From contig NZ_CP015118.1 in the NCBI RefSeq assembly GCF_002116905.1, positions 5,394,001-5,458,000 on the forward strand: 64,000 bases of DNA, given 5' to 3'. The DNA is from Piscinibacter gummiphilus. GTDB taxonomy: Bacteria; Pseudomonadota; Gammaproteobacteria; Burkholderiales; Burkholderiaceae_C. Position numbers and translations under genes: made by a program. Position 1 is the first letter of the stretch. Each line of letters opens with the position of its first letter. This document shows, piece by piece, positions 6,971 to 14,305 of the stretch. Under the pieces are notes generated by a model that saw only the letters and a list, made by a program, of their open reading frames with translations, was not told where the DNA came from and did no database searches.

Positions 6971-8020
6971 TCAACGCGGCGTGATGCCGAGGAAGTGATC
7001 GAGCATGTGGAAGTGGTCGTCGTGGAACTGGTCTTCCATCGACCCGAGCGTGTCGATGGGCACCCACGTGGCCTCCAGCGCGTCGTCCGCGCCGTGCACC
7101 TCCGGCAGCTCCCGGTCGCCGAGGTCGAAGTGGTGGGCGTGCGTGATGGTGCGGCCGCGCTGGCTGCGGTCGGGGTGGTCGAACACGGCGACCTCGCGCA
7201 GCGCGCGGCGCATCGCCGTGTCGAGCAGGTCGAGGCCGGTCTCCTCGGCGAGTTCGCGCACGGCCGACTGGTACACCGTCTCGCGCTGCTCGATGAATCC
7301 GCCCGGCACCGCACGCAGGCCCTTGCCCGGTGCAGCCCCGCGCCGCACCAGCAGCACGTGGCCCGCGCACTGCACCACCGCGTCGACCGTGACGAACACG
7401 GGCGGATACGGCGCCGACGACCAGGCGGCCTTGTACTGCCGCAGCATTCGCCACTCCTCGGCGAGCACTGCCGCCTCGGGCAGCGCGAGCCACGCCCGCA
7501 GGAAGGCCAGCGTGCTCGCCGGGGCCTGCTCGACGAGCGCGGCCAGCGTGGCGTCACGCGCGTCGAGGCCCGCGCTGAAGAGCGCGTCGCGCATGCCGGT
7601 GCCATCGGCCTCGCGCACGCGTGGCAGCGGCACCACGGACCAGCCCGCGAACGCGCGCAGGTAACCGCTGGTCGCGTCCTTGAAGTGCCCGACCAGGGCG
7701 ACGGACGAGCCCTGCGGCAGACCCAGCGTCACGCCCGCCTGCACGGTGGTGACCCACCGCGCCTCGTCGTAGTGGTCGCGCACCGGCAGGAACGACACCC
7801 GGGCTGCGTCCGCCTCGCCGAGTGCGAGCCGGATCATCTCCGAGCGCTCGCGCCACGTGAACGGGTTCTTCGGCGACCGCGCCTGGAACGCCGAACCGAT
7901 CACCACCATCACCTTCGGCGCGAGCGACAACGCGTGGTGCAGCAGCGCCAGGTGGCCGAAGTGGAACGGCTGGAAGCGGCCGACACACACCGCCACGTCG
8001 AAGGTCTGGGCCGCGCTCAT
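6971..8020 (-). CDS. nadM: Bifunctional NMN adenylyltransferase / Nudix hydrolase
   Basis: 349 residues with two domains. Residues 1-185 form a nucleotidylyltransferase with VGRFQPFHFGHLALL (the HxGH motif), the class that joins ATP to nicotinamide or nicotinate mononucleotide. Residues about 205-345 form a Nudix domain with an intact box, GGFIEQRE then RELAEETGL, which should hydrolyse ADP-ribose or a similar nucleotide diphosphate. This contrasts with the degenerate box of the neighbouring regulator. The ATG overlaps the nadE stop (ATGA). NadM-Nudix fusions are known from NAD salvage operons. The start at 8020 is supported by the overlap and by the family N terminus. Confidence 0.92.
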   Translation of the reverse strand: MSAAQTFDVAVCVGRFQPFHFGHLALLHHALSLAPKVMVVIGSAFQARSPKNPFTWRERSEMIRLALGEADAARVSFLPVRDHYDEARWVTTVQAGVTLGLPQGSSVALVGHFKDATSGYLRAFAGWSVVPLPRVREADGTGMRDALFSAGLDARDATLAALVEQAPASTLAFLRAWLALPEAAVLAEEWRMLRQYKAAWSSAPYPPVFVTVDAVVQCAGHVLLVRRGAAPGKGLRAVPGGFIEQRETVYQSAVRELAEETGLDLLDTAMRRALREVAVFDHPDRSQRGRTITHAHHFDLGDRELPEVHGADDALEATWVPIDTLGSMEDQFHDDHFHMLDHFLGITPR

Positions 8021-9717
8021 GCGTGGAACGCCGCGATGGGCATCTGGCGGCCGCTGCCGAAGGCGCGTGAACGCACGCGCAGGATGGGCGGCGCCTGCCG
8101 CCGCTTGTACTCGCTGCGCGCAATCATGCGGCGGATGCGCGCGACGAGCGCGGGCCCCTCCGGCGTGGCGAGCAGCCGGTCGACGAAGGCCTGCGCCTGC
8201 GTGCGCTCCCAGCCCGCGAGCCGGCCGCCCTCGATCTCGAGCTTCAGGATCTCGTCGAGCACCTCGTACGGCGGGAGGCTGTCGGTGTCCTGCTGGCCCG
8301 GCGCCAACTCGGCCGACGGGGGCTTGTCGATGATGGCCTGCGGGATCAGCTCGCGCCCGGCGGCCTCGTTCAGGTGGCGCGACAGCGCGAACACCTCGGT
8401 CTTGTAGAGGTCGCCCAGCAGGCCGAGGCCGCCGTTGGTGTCGCCGTACAGCGTGCAGTAGCCCACCGACAGCTCCGACTTGTTGCCCGTGGTGAGCAGC
8501 AGGTGGCCGAAGTGGTTGGAGTGTTCCATCAGGATCGTGCCGCGGATGCGGGCCTGCAGGTTCTCGAGCGGCAGCCCCTTCAACGGGGTTCCGAACGTGG
8601 CCGCAAACCCCTCGGCATACCGGTCCACCAGCGGCGCGATGGGGTGGCGGTGCAGGCGGATGCCGAGGTTGTCGCAGAGCCGCACCGAGTCGTCGACGGA
8701 CCCGCTCGACGAGAACGACGACGGCATCGTGATGGCCTCGACGTTGTCCGCGCCCAGCGCGTCGACGGCCAGCGCCAGCGTCAGCGCGCTGTCGATGCCG
8801 CCCGACGAACCCACCACCGCCTGGCGGAAGCCGCAGCGGCGGGCGTAGTCGCGCAGGCCCAGCACCGTCTGCGCGCGGTAGAACGCCATCGTGGAGAGGC
8901 CTTCCGCGGCCACCGGCGGCAGCGCCGAACCGTCGCGGGCGAGGAAACGCCCGTTGTCGAAGCGCAGCGTCTCGACGTGTTCGACGAACCGCTTCGCCTC
9001 GTAGGTCACGCCGCGGCCGGGCTCCACGGCGAACGACGCGCCGTCGAACACGATCTGGTCCTGCCCGCCCACCTGGTTCACGTACAGCAGCGGCAGGCCG
9101 TGGCGCGTGCTCGCCTGGCCGAACACCTGGTGGCGCTGCTCGCGCTTGCCCACGTTCGACGGGCTCGCGTTGATGGAGACGACGAGGTCGGGCGCCGCGT
9201 CGCCCAGCCGCGTGAACGGGTTGACGAGGTAGTCGCCCCCCTCGTCGTTCCAGCCGTCCTCGCAGATCATCAGGCCTACCTGGTTGTTGCCGATGCGCAG
9301 CACCCGCGCCACGTCGGGACCGGGGGCGAAGTGGCGCTGCTCGTCGAACACGTCGTACGTGGGCAGCAGCTGCTTCGCGTACTGCGTGACGACCTCGCCG
9401 CCCGCGATCACGAGCAGCGCGTTGTGCAGCTTCTTGCCGGGGCCCTGGCGGCGCACGGGGGCACCCACCACCCAGTGCAGGCCGGGCAGCTGGCGCGAGG
9501 CCGCGCGCAGTTCGTCGAGGCCTGCGGCCACGCGCACCAGGAATCCCGGTTCGTCGAGCAGGTCGCCGGGGTAGTAGCCGGTGAGGCACAGCTCGGAGAA
9601 CACGACGAGGTCGGCCCCGTCGAGCGCCGCGCGGTGCGCGCTTTCGATCATCTTGCGCGTGTTGCCTTCGATGTCGCCGACGAACCAGTCGAGCTGGGCG
9701 ACCGTGATGTGCAGCAT
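8017..9717 (-). CDS. nadE: Glutamine-dependent NAD+ synthetase
   Basis: 566 residues. The N-terminal nitrilase-like glutaminase domain (about 1-260) has the Glu-Lys-Cys triad: SELCLTGY (E), KQLLPTYDVFDE (K) and MICEDGW (C). The C-terminal synthetase domain (about 290-566) carries the ATP PP-loop SSGGIDSALT and the NKSELSVGY and KTEVF segments. It amidates nicotinate adenine dinucleotide with ammonia from glutamine, the final step of the NAD pathway. Length fits the glutamine-dependent class. The stop overlaps the nadM start by 4 bases; the start lies 10 bases after the pncB stop. Confidence 0.96.
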   Translation of the reverse strand: MLHITVAQLDWFVGDIEGNTRKMIESAHRAALDGADLVVFSELCLTGYYPGDLLDEPGFLVRVAAGLDELRAASRQLPGLHWVVGAPVRRQGPGKKLHNALLVIAGGEVVTQYAKQLLPTYDVFDEQRHFAPGPDVARVLRIGNNQVGLMICEDGWNDEGGDYLVNPFTRLGDAAPDLVVSINASPSNVGKREQRHQVFGQASTRHGLPLLYVNQVGGQDQIVFDGASFAVEPGRGVTYEAKRFVEHVETLRFDNGRFLARDGSALPPVAAEGLSTMAFYRAQTVLGLRDYARRCGFRQAVVGSSGGIDSALTLALAVDALGADNVEAITMPSSFSSSGSVDDSVRLCDNLGIRLHRHPIAPLVDRYAEGFAATFGTPLKGLPLENLQARIRGTILMEHSNHFGHLLLTTGNKSELSVGYCTLYGDTNGGLGLLGDLYKTEVFALSRHLNEAAGRELIPQAIIDKPPSAELAPGQQDTDSLPPYEVLDEILKLEIEGGRLAGWERTQAQAFVDRLLATPEGPALVARIRRMIARSEYKRRQAPPILRVRSRAFGSGRQMPIAAFHA

Positions 9718-9727
9718 GGGGAGCTCC

Positions 9728-10915
9728 TCAGATCGTGTGGTTGAAGACCTGGCGCAGGTACGCGAGGAAGGTCTCGTCGTCGCACAGGGTCTTGCCAGGG
9801 CTGTCGGACAGCTTGGCCACCGGCTGGCCGTTGCACCGGGTGAGCTTCATCACGATGTTGAGCGGCTGCAGGCCCACGTCGTTGCTGAGGTTCGTGCCGA
9901 TGCCGAAGCCGAGCTGCACGCGGTCGGCGAAATGGCCGTACAGGCGGAAGGCCTCGGGCAAGTCGAGACCGTCGGAGTACGTGAGCCGCTTCGTGTTCGC
10001 GTCGATGCGCAGCTTCGCGTAGTGGGCCAGGGCCTTCTCGCCCCACACCACCGGGTCGCCCGAGTCGTGGCGCAGGCCGTCGAACAGCTTCGCGAAGTAC
10101 AGGTCGAAGTCGGCGAGGAAGGCGTCCATGCCCACCACGTCGGTGAGGGCCACGCCGAGGTCGCCTCGGTACTCCTGCACCCAGTTCTCGAGCGCGAGGC
10201 GCTGGAAGTCGCGCAGCCGCACGTCGAAGGCCTGGTACGACTGCAGGTACTCGTGGGCCATGGTGCCGATGGGCACGAGGTCCAGCTGCTGCGCGAGGCG
10301 CACGTCGGACGTGCCCTTGAAGTACTGCGGCACCCGCGTCTTGAAGGTCTCGACCACCTCGGCGTGCCAGGCGCGCGAGAAGCGGCGGCGCACGCCGAAG
10401 TCGAAGAACTCGAACGGGTGGCGGTGCTTCACCTCGCGGCCCAGCGATTCGAGCAACTCGATCTTCGCGTTCAGCCGGCGCCGGCCCTCGGCCACCGCGG
10501 CGGCCTGGTCGGCGCGGCGGAAGTACAGCTCGTTGACGATGGCCAGCACGTAGATCTCGAACGCCATCACGTGCACCTGCGGCCCCTCGGCCACGATGCG
10601 CAGCGTCGGGCCGTCGGCCACCGCCTGGATGAAGCGGCGCTGGAACCGGAAGATGCGCAGGAAGTCGACGAAGTCGGGCTTGATGTAGCGCAGCGCGCCG
10701 AGGTAGGCGAGCTCGTCCTCCTGGAACGACAGCGAACACAGGTGGTCGAGCTGCGCGTTCACCTCGGGCAGCAGGTCGGCCAGCGGGAACGCCGGCGTGT
10801 TGCGGCAGACGAAGCGGTACTCCGCCTGGGCCTGCGGGTGCCGGTGCAGCATGGTCTGCCACATCGTGAACTTGTAGAGGTCGGTGTCCAGCAGGCTCTG
10901 GATGATCGGGGTCAT
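9728..10915 (-). CDS. pncB: Nicotinate phosphoribosyltransferase
   Basis: 395 residues. It converts nicotinate plus PRPP to nicotinate mononucleotide, using ATP, as the second step of the Preiss-Handler salvage route. The family N terminus is clear (SLLDTDLYKFTMWQTML), fixing the start at 10915 rather than an upstream GTG; the sequence continues with EYRFVCRN, RHPFEFFDFGVRRRFS, the catalytic-region GTSDVRLA and GTMAHEYLQSYQ, and the PRPP-binding GIGTNLSNDVG. Gaps to neighbours are 22 bases (pncA) and 10 bases (nadE), so it is within the operon. Confidence 0.95.
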   Translation of the reverse strand: MTPIIQSLLDTDLYKFTMWQTMLHRHPQAQAEYRFVCRNTPAFPLADLLPEVNAQLDHLCSLSFQEDELAYLGALRYIKPDFVDFLRIFRFQRRFIQAVADGPTLRIVAEGPQVHVMAFEIYVLAIVNELYFRRADQAAAVAEGRRRLNAKIELLESLGREVKHRHPFEFFDFGVRRRFSRAWHAEVVETFKTRVPQYFKGTSDVRLAQQLDLVPIGTMAHEYLQSYQAFDVRLRDFQRLALENWVQEYRGDLGVALTDVVGMDAFLADFDLYFAKLFDGLRHDSGDPVVWGEKALAHYAKLRIDANTKRLTYSDGLDLPEAFRLYGHFADRVQLGFGIGTNLSNDVGLQPLNIVMKLTRCNGQPVAKLSDSPGKTLCDDETFLAYLRQVFNHTI

Positions 10916-10937
10916 GGACGGCTTTCTCGCAGTTCGT

Positions 10938-11798
10938 TCAACGGTTGCGCCAGGTGGCGAGCACCTCGGTGCTCGTGGCAAGCCGCGCTCCGCGTGCGGC
11001 CATGCCCTTCAGGAAGGCGTCGTGCTGCGCCTGGAAGCCGCCGACCGGGCTCATGCAGTCGGTCAGCAGCACGAGGCGGTCGGCGCGGCCGCCGGGCAGC
11101 TGGTCGACGAAGTCCTCGACGGTCGACTTGACGCAGTGGCTGCCGGCCTCGCCCGCGACGATCAGCGTGTCGGCCCGTTCCAGCACGCCCAGCAGGCCCT
11201 GGTTCAGCAACGTGTCGGGGTCGGACGGGTCGGGCACCTCGGCCTGCAGCGCGCTGTAGTGTTCGGTCCAGAGGTTCGAGCCCTTCGCGACCTTGCGCAC
11301 CACCTTCAGCTGGCGCACTTCCCACGTGTTGTAGGCCGCGCGCACCGCGGCGTGCACGCCATGGCCCCAGCTGCCGATCTCGCAGTGCACGGGCCACACC
11401 ATCAGCACGTAGCGGCCGCGGGCCTCGAGCGCCTCGACGTACTGCAGCGCCCTCGTCTGCGCCGAGGCGTCGCGCGTGCGGTACGTGCCCGCGCGCACGT
11501 CGGCGGCCGTGATGGCGGTGAACGGGGCCACGTCGCCGCCATCGCCCCGTTGCCAGAACGTGGGGTGCGCGATGTGCAGGCGGTTGTGGCTGTCGAGGGT
11601 GACGGTGATGTCGTCGAGCCGGTCGCCCGCATCGCGGATGAACGCGGCGAGGCGTTGCAGGTCGGCGTGGGCGCCGGCCACCGGCAGCGCGGGGGTGGTG
11701 CGTGCGCCCGACACGGGGTCGGTGGGGCACCACGATTCGGGCAGGTCGCAGAAGTCGTTCTGCGGGTCGATGATCAGCAGCTGGGTCGAGGCGGTCAT
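10938..11798 (-). CDS. pncA: Nicotinamidase-like cysteine hydrolase
   Basis: 286 residues, longer than typical PncA (about 210). It belongs to the isochorismatase-like fold. Seen are the N-terminal aspartate motif IIDPQNDF, metal ligands in DSHNRLHIAH, a VHCEIGSWGHG segment and the nucleophilic cysteine in VAGEAGSHCVKST. In this operon the expected reaction is deamidation of nicotinamide to nicotinate, feeding pncB. The extra length comes from an insert around residues 85-130 and a segment before the cysteine. It is the first gene of the leftward NAD operon and carries the promoter region at 11825-11855. Another amidase activity within the fold is possible, but the context strongly favours nicotinamide. 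Confidence 0.85.
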   Translation of the reverse strand: MTASTQLLIIDPQNDFCDLPESWCPTDPVSGARTTPALPVAGAHADLQRLAAFIRDAGDRLDDITVTLDSHNRLHIAHPTFWQRGDGGDVAPFTAITAADVRAGTYRTRDASAQTRALQYVEALEARGRYVLMVWPVHCEIGSWGHGVHAAVRAAYNTWEVRQLKVVRKVAKGSNLWTEHYSALQAEVPDPSDPDTLLNQGLLGVLERADTLIVAGEAGSHCVKSTVEDFVDQLPGGRADRLVLLTDCMSPVGGFQAQHDAFLKGMAARGARLATSTEVLATWRNR

Positions 11799-11824
11799 TC
11801 ATCTCTCCTTCGGTGTGAGGCCAC

Positions 11825-11855
11825 TGTACCGCAGAAAGATGCACAGTACAACTTA
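11825..11855 (-). promoter_or_regulatory. Candidate promoter and overlapping NrtR operator of the NAD operon
   Basis: TGTAC (11825-11829) and GTACA (11846-11850) are inverted half-sites 16 bases apart. On the minus strand the same bases contain a plausible sigma-70 promoter, TTGTAC, 17 bases, TACAGT, ending about 25 bases before the pncA ATG. A repressor bound to the palindrome would cover both -35 and -10. The link to NrtR is inferred from gene context, not from a known motif for this group. Confidence 0.4.
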
Positions 11856-11971
11856 TTACGTCCCGAAGGGTCTTCCATCCCCTTCCCGCCGGTCGTGCAC
11901 CCCGGGCGAGCGGCATGGATCTCGCTTCGACGACCGGGCCCATCCTTCACCCCGCGACACGGAGGAACGCC

Positions 11972-12217
11972 ATGCACCAGCCCGACTCGCCCGACTCCGA
12001 CCTGCTGCCCATGGAGGCCGCGGTTTCCGAAGTGTTGCCGAAGTTCGGCATCGCGTTCTTCACCGATGGGCGAAGCCGCACCTGGGGTGCCACGCGCACC
12101 ACGCTCGGGCCCGCGCTCGACGACCTGACCGAGGGGCAACGGGTGCGCCTGTACCTGCTCGACCGCGATGGATTTTCCATCGTCCGCCATTGCGAGGTGC
12201 TGCAGGAGGCGCGGTAA
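11972..12217 (+). CDS. Small hypothetical protein
   Basis: 81 residues. The start at 11972 has a good GGAGG nine bases upstream; an earlier ATG at 11915 has none. I do not recognise the family. The middle reads KFGIAFFTDGRSRTWGATRTTLGPALDDLTEGQRVRLYLLDRDGF (split here as a description of positions 25-69), a beta-rich pattern with glycine and aromatic residues that loosely recalls small OB-fold or cold-shock-like proteins; that resemblance is weak. It is divergent from pncA and 31 bases before the CYTH gene on the same strand, so it may be co-transcribed with the latter. Confidence 0.6.
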   Translation: MHQPDSPDSDLLPMEAAVSEVLPKFGIAFFTDGRSRTWGATRTTLGPALDDLTEGQRVRLYLLDRDGFSIVRHCEVLQEAR

Positions 12218-12248
12218 AGTCGGCGGTCCGAAGGACACGGCCGCCCCC

Positions 12249-13232
12249 ATGATCGAGATCGAACTGAAGTTCCAGGTGCCCGCCGCGGCACGCGACGCCG
12301 TGGCCAAGGCCATGGCGTCCGGCCGCAGCGAACGCACCCGCCTGCAGGCCGTCTACTACGACACCCCCGACCGCCGGCTGGCCGCCGCCAGCGCCGCGGT
12401 GCGCCTGCGCCTCGAAGGCTCCCGCTGGGTGCAGACCGCGAAGGCCGGCGATCCGCACGGCATGCAGCGGCACGAGCACAATGCCCCGGTCGATGGTGCG
12501 GCCGACGGGCCGCCGCCCGCCCTCGACCTCGCGCGCCACCAGGGCACGCCGGTGGGCGGCCTGATCGCGCGCGCCCTCGCCGGTGCGGCACCCGCACCGC
12601 TGTTCCGCACCGACGTCCACCGCACGCACCGCGAGGTGCGGGCCGGCAAGGGCACGCTGGAACTCGCGCTCGACATCGGCGAGATCACCGGCGGCGACCG
12701 GCGCTGGCCGCTGCACGAGCTGGAGATCGAACTGGTCGACGGCGATCCCCTCGCCGTGCTCGATGCCGCCTCGTGCTGGGTGGCGCGGCACGGGCTGTGG
12801 CTCGACGTTCGGTCGAAGGCCGAACGGGGCGATCGTGTGTCCCGCGGGGTCGACACGGGCGAGCCCGTGGTGGCGTCGTCGTGGCCCGCGAACCCGTCGC
12901 TGCGGCAGGTGGCCCGCCTGGGCCTCGCGCACCTGCTGCCCAATGCGAGCGAGGTGGCGTCGGGCACGTTCACGCCCGGCCACCTGCTGCAGGTGAACGA
13001 CGCGCTGCGGCGCATCGTGGGCACGCTGCCCTCGTTCCCGGAAGCCGATCCGTCGTGGACCCCCACGCTCACCGGCACGCTCGCGGCCACGTCGGACGCC
13101 GCCACGGCCGTCGACGCGCTGCGCCAGCCGGCATTCACCCAGGTGCTGCTGGCCCTGCAGGCCGTGGCGCTGGTGCCGGAAGGTCAGCCGGTGACGATCA
13201 GCTGCACCATGGACCCGAGCACGTTCTCGTAG
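12249..13232 (+). CDS. CYTH-domain protein, probable inorganic triphosphatase
   Basis: 327 residues. The N-terminal CYTH tunnel domain (about 1-190) opens with the diagnostic EIELKF (ExExK) and continues with YYDTPDRRLAAASAAVRLRLE, KAGDPHGMQRHE and ALDIGEI, which place the acidic and basic residues that line the active-site tunnel. Such proteins hydrolyse triphosphates, often inorganic tripolyphosphate, with a divalent metal. The C-terminal part (about 220-327) is a shortened helical region resembling the remains of a CHAD-like domain (HLLQVNDALRRIVGTL); E. coli YgiF is about 100 residues longer. The 3' end overlaps the convergent downstream gene by 49 bases. The start at 12249 is set by the family N terminus. 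Confidence 0.87.
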   Translation: MIEIELKFQVPAAARDAVAKAMASGRSERTRLQAVYYDTPDRRLAAASAAVRLRLEGSRWVQTAKAGDPHGMQRHEHNAPVDGAADGPPPALDLARHQGTPVGGLIARALAGAAPAPLFRTDVHRTHREVRAGKGTLELALDIGEITGGDRRWPLHELEIELVDGDPLAVLDAASCWVARHGLWLDVRSKAERGDRVSRGVDTGEPVVASSWPANPSLRQVARLGLAHLLPNASEVASGTFTPGHLLQVNDALRRIVGTLPSFPEADPSWTPTLTGTLAATSDAATAVDALRQPAFTQVLLALQAVALVPEGQPVTISCTMDPSTFS

Positions 13233-14305
13233 ACCTCGTCGGCACCCGCCCGCGCCGTCACCGGCGCTGCGGGTTCGATCCCGGCCAGCAGTGGCGCGAG
13301 GGCCGAGACCGGCAGCCAGCGGTCGCCGTCGCGCAGCCCGGCGAACTGGCCGGCCGCGTTGAACACGCCCCCGCCAGCCGCGCCCGCGGGGGCATCGATG
13401 CCGAGGCGCCGCCGCCGGGCCACCCGGTCCGACGCGCCCAGGAACCCGGCGTGCAGCCAGGGCCAGGCGGCATCGCCCCCTTCCGAAAACGCCACCGTGT
13501 AACCGGGGCTGCCCGCGAACGGGTCGCGTGCGGCGAGCCCCGCCGCATGACCGGGCGACGCGAGCACGGCGACCCCGAGGTCGGTGTCGACCCGTTCGAC
13601 GGTGGCGGTGGCCGCACGGCCCAGGCCGTCGCGCACCCACATCGACGAGGCAGCGACCGAACGCGCGGGCACGAGCACCCGCCCCGGTGCCACGCGCACA
13701 CCGGAGGCCATCACACGGTGTCCCGCCGGCAACGTGTCGCCCGTGGGTTGCGGCGCCATGCGATGGGGCGTGTCGAGCAGCACACCGTCCGCCACCGGCC
13801 AGGCCGAGGCGAGCTGGCGTGCGGTGGCGTCCACCACGGCGTCACCGGCCCAGCGCGATTGCGCGAGCGCCAGCGTGCGCTGGCCCGCGTCGAGCTGCCC
13901 GCCCAGCCGCAACAGCCAGGCGTACAGCGCCCCCGGCGCCGCGGCCTCGCGGTGTCCGCCCGCGGTGTGGGCGCAGAACGCGAGCGCGCGGCGGTACTCC
14001 CCGGCCTGCAGCCAGGTTCGCACGAGGCCCATCTCGGTGTCGGCGGCATGGAGCAGGGCCGCCGCCCGTTCGAACGCCACCTGCGCGGCGTCCGTGTCGC
14101 CCCGGACCAGCGCGGCCTCGCCCGTGGCGAGCAGGGCCGCGCGGTCGGCCATGGCGGCCGCCTGGTGCACGCGCGGGTCGTTGACCCGCGCGGCCCGCTG
14201 CGCCATCAGTTCGCGCAGGCGGACCTCGCTGGCGGTCTCGGCGGCGGCCACGCCCGGCCCGGCGGCGAGCCAGGCCAGCAGCGTGCGTCGCCGGAGGCCG
14301 CTCAC
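13184..14305 (-). CDS. Exported trypsin-like protein with degenerate catalytic residues
   Basis: 373 residues from a GTG at 14305 that overlaps the stop of the 5'-nucleotidase (GTGA). The N terminus (RRRTLLAWLAAGPGVAAAE) looks like a signal peptide, possibly Tat type. Residues about 30-165 are helical and TPR-like. The C-terminal part resembles a DegP/trypsin fold: GRVLVPARSV stands where the catalytic histidine is expected (AH becomes AR), DTDLGVAVL keeps the aspartate, and GAAGGGVFNAAGQFAG stands where GNSGGP is expected, with alanine for the serine. On this reading the protein is a pseudoprotease, perhaps a binding or chaperone-like module. It is coupled to the secreted nucleotidase, so it may act on the same cell-surface process. 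Function is otherwise unknown. Confidence 0.7.
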   Translation of the reverse strand: MSGLRRRTLLAWLAAGPGVAAAETASEVRLRELMAQRAARVNDPRVHQAAAMADRAALLATGEAALVRGDTDAAQVAFERAAALLHAADTEMGLVRTWLQAGEYRRALAFCAHTAGGHREAAAPGALYAWLLRLGGQLDAGQRTLALAQSRWAGDAVVDATARQLASAWPVADGVLLDTPHRMAPQPTGDTLPAGHRVMASGVRVAPGRVLVPARSVAASSMWVRDGLGRAATATVERVDTDLGVAVLASPGHAAGLAARDPFAGSPGYTVAFSEGGDAAWPWLHAGFLGASDRVARRRRLGIDAPAGAAGGGVFNAAGQFAGLRDGDRWLPVSALAPLLAGIEPAAPVTARAGADEVYENVLGSMVQLIVTG

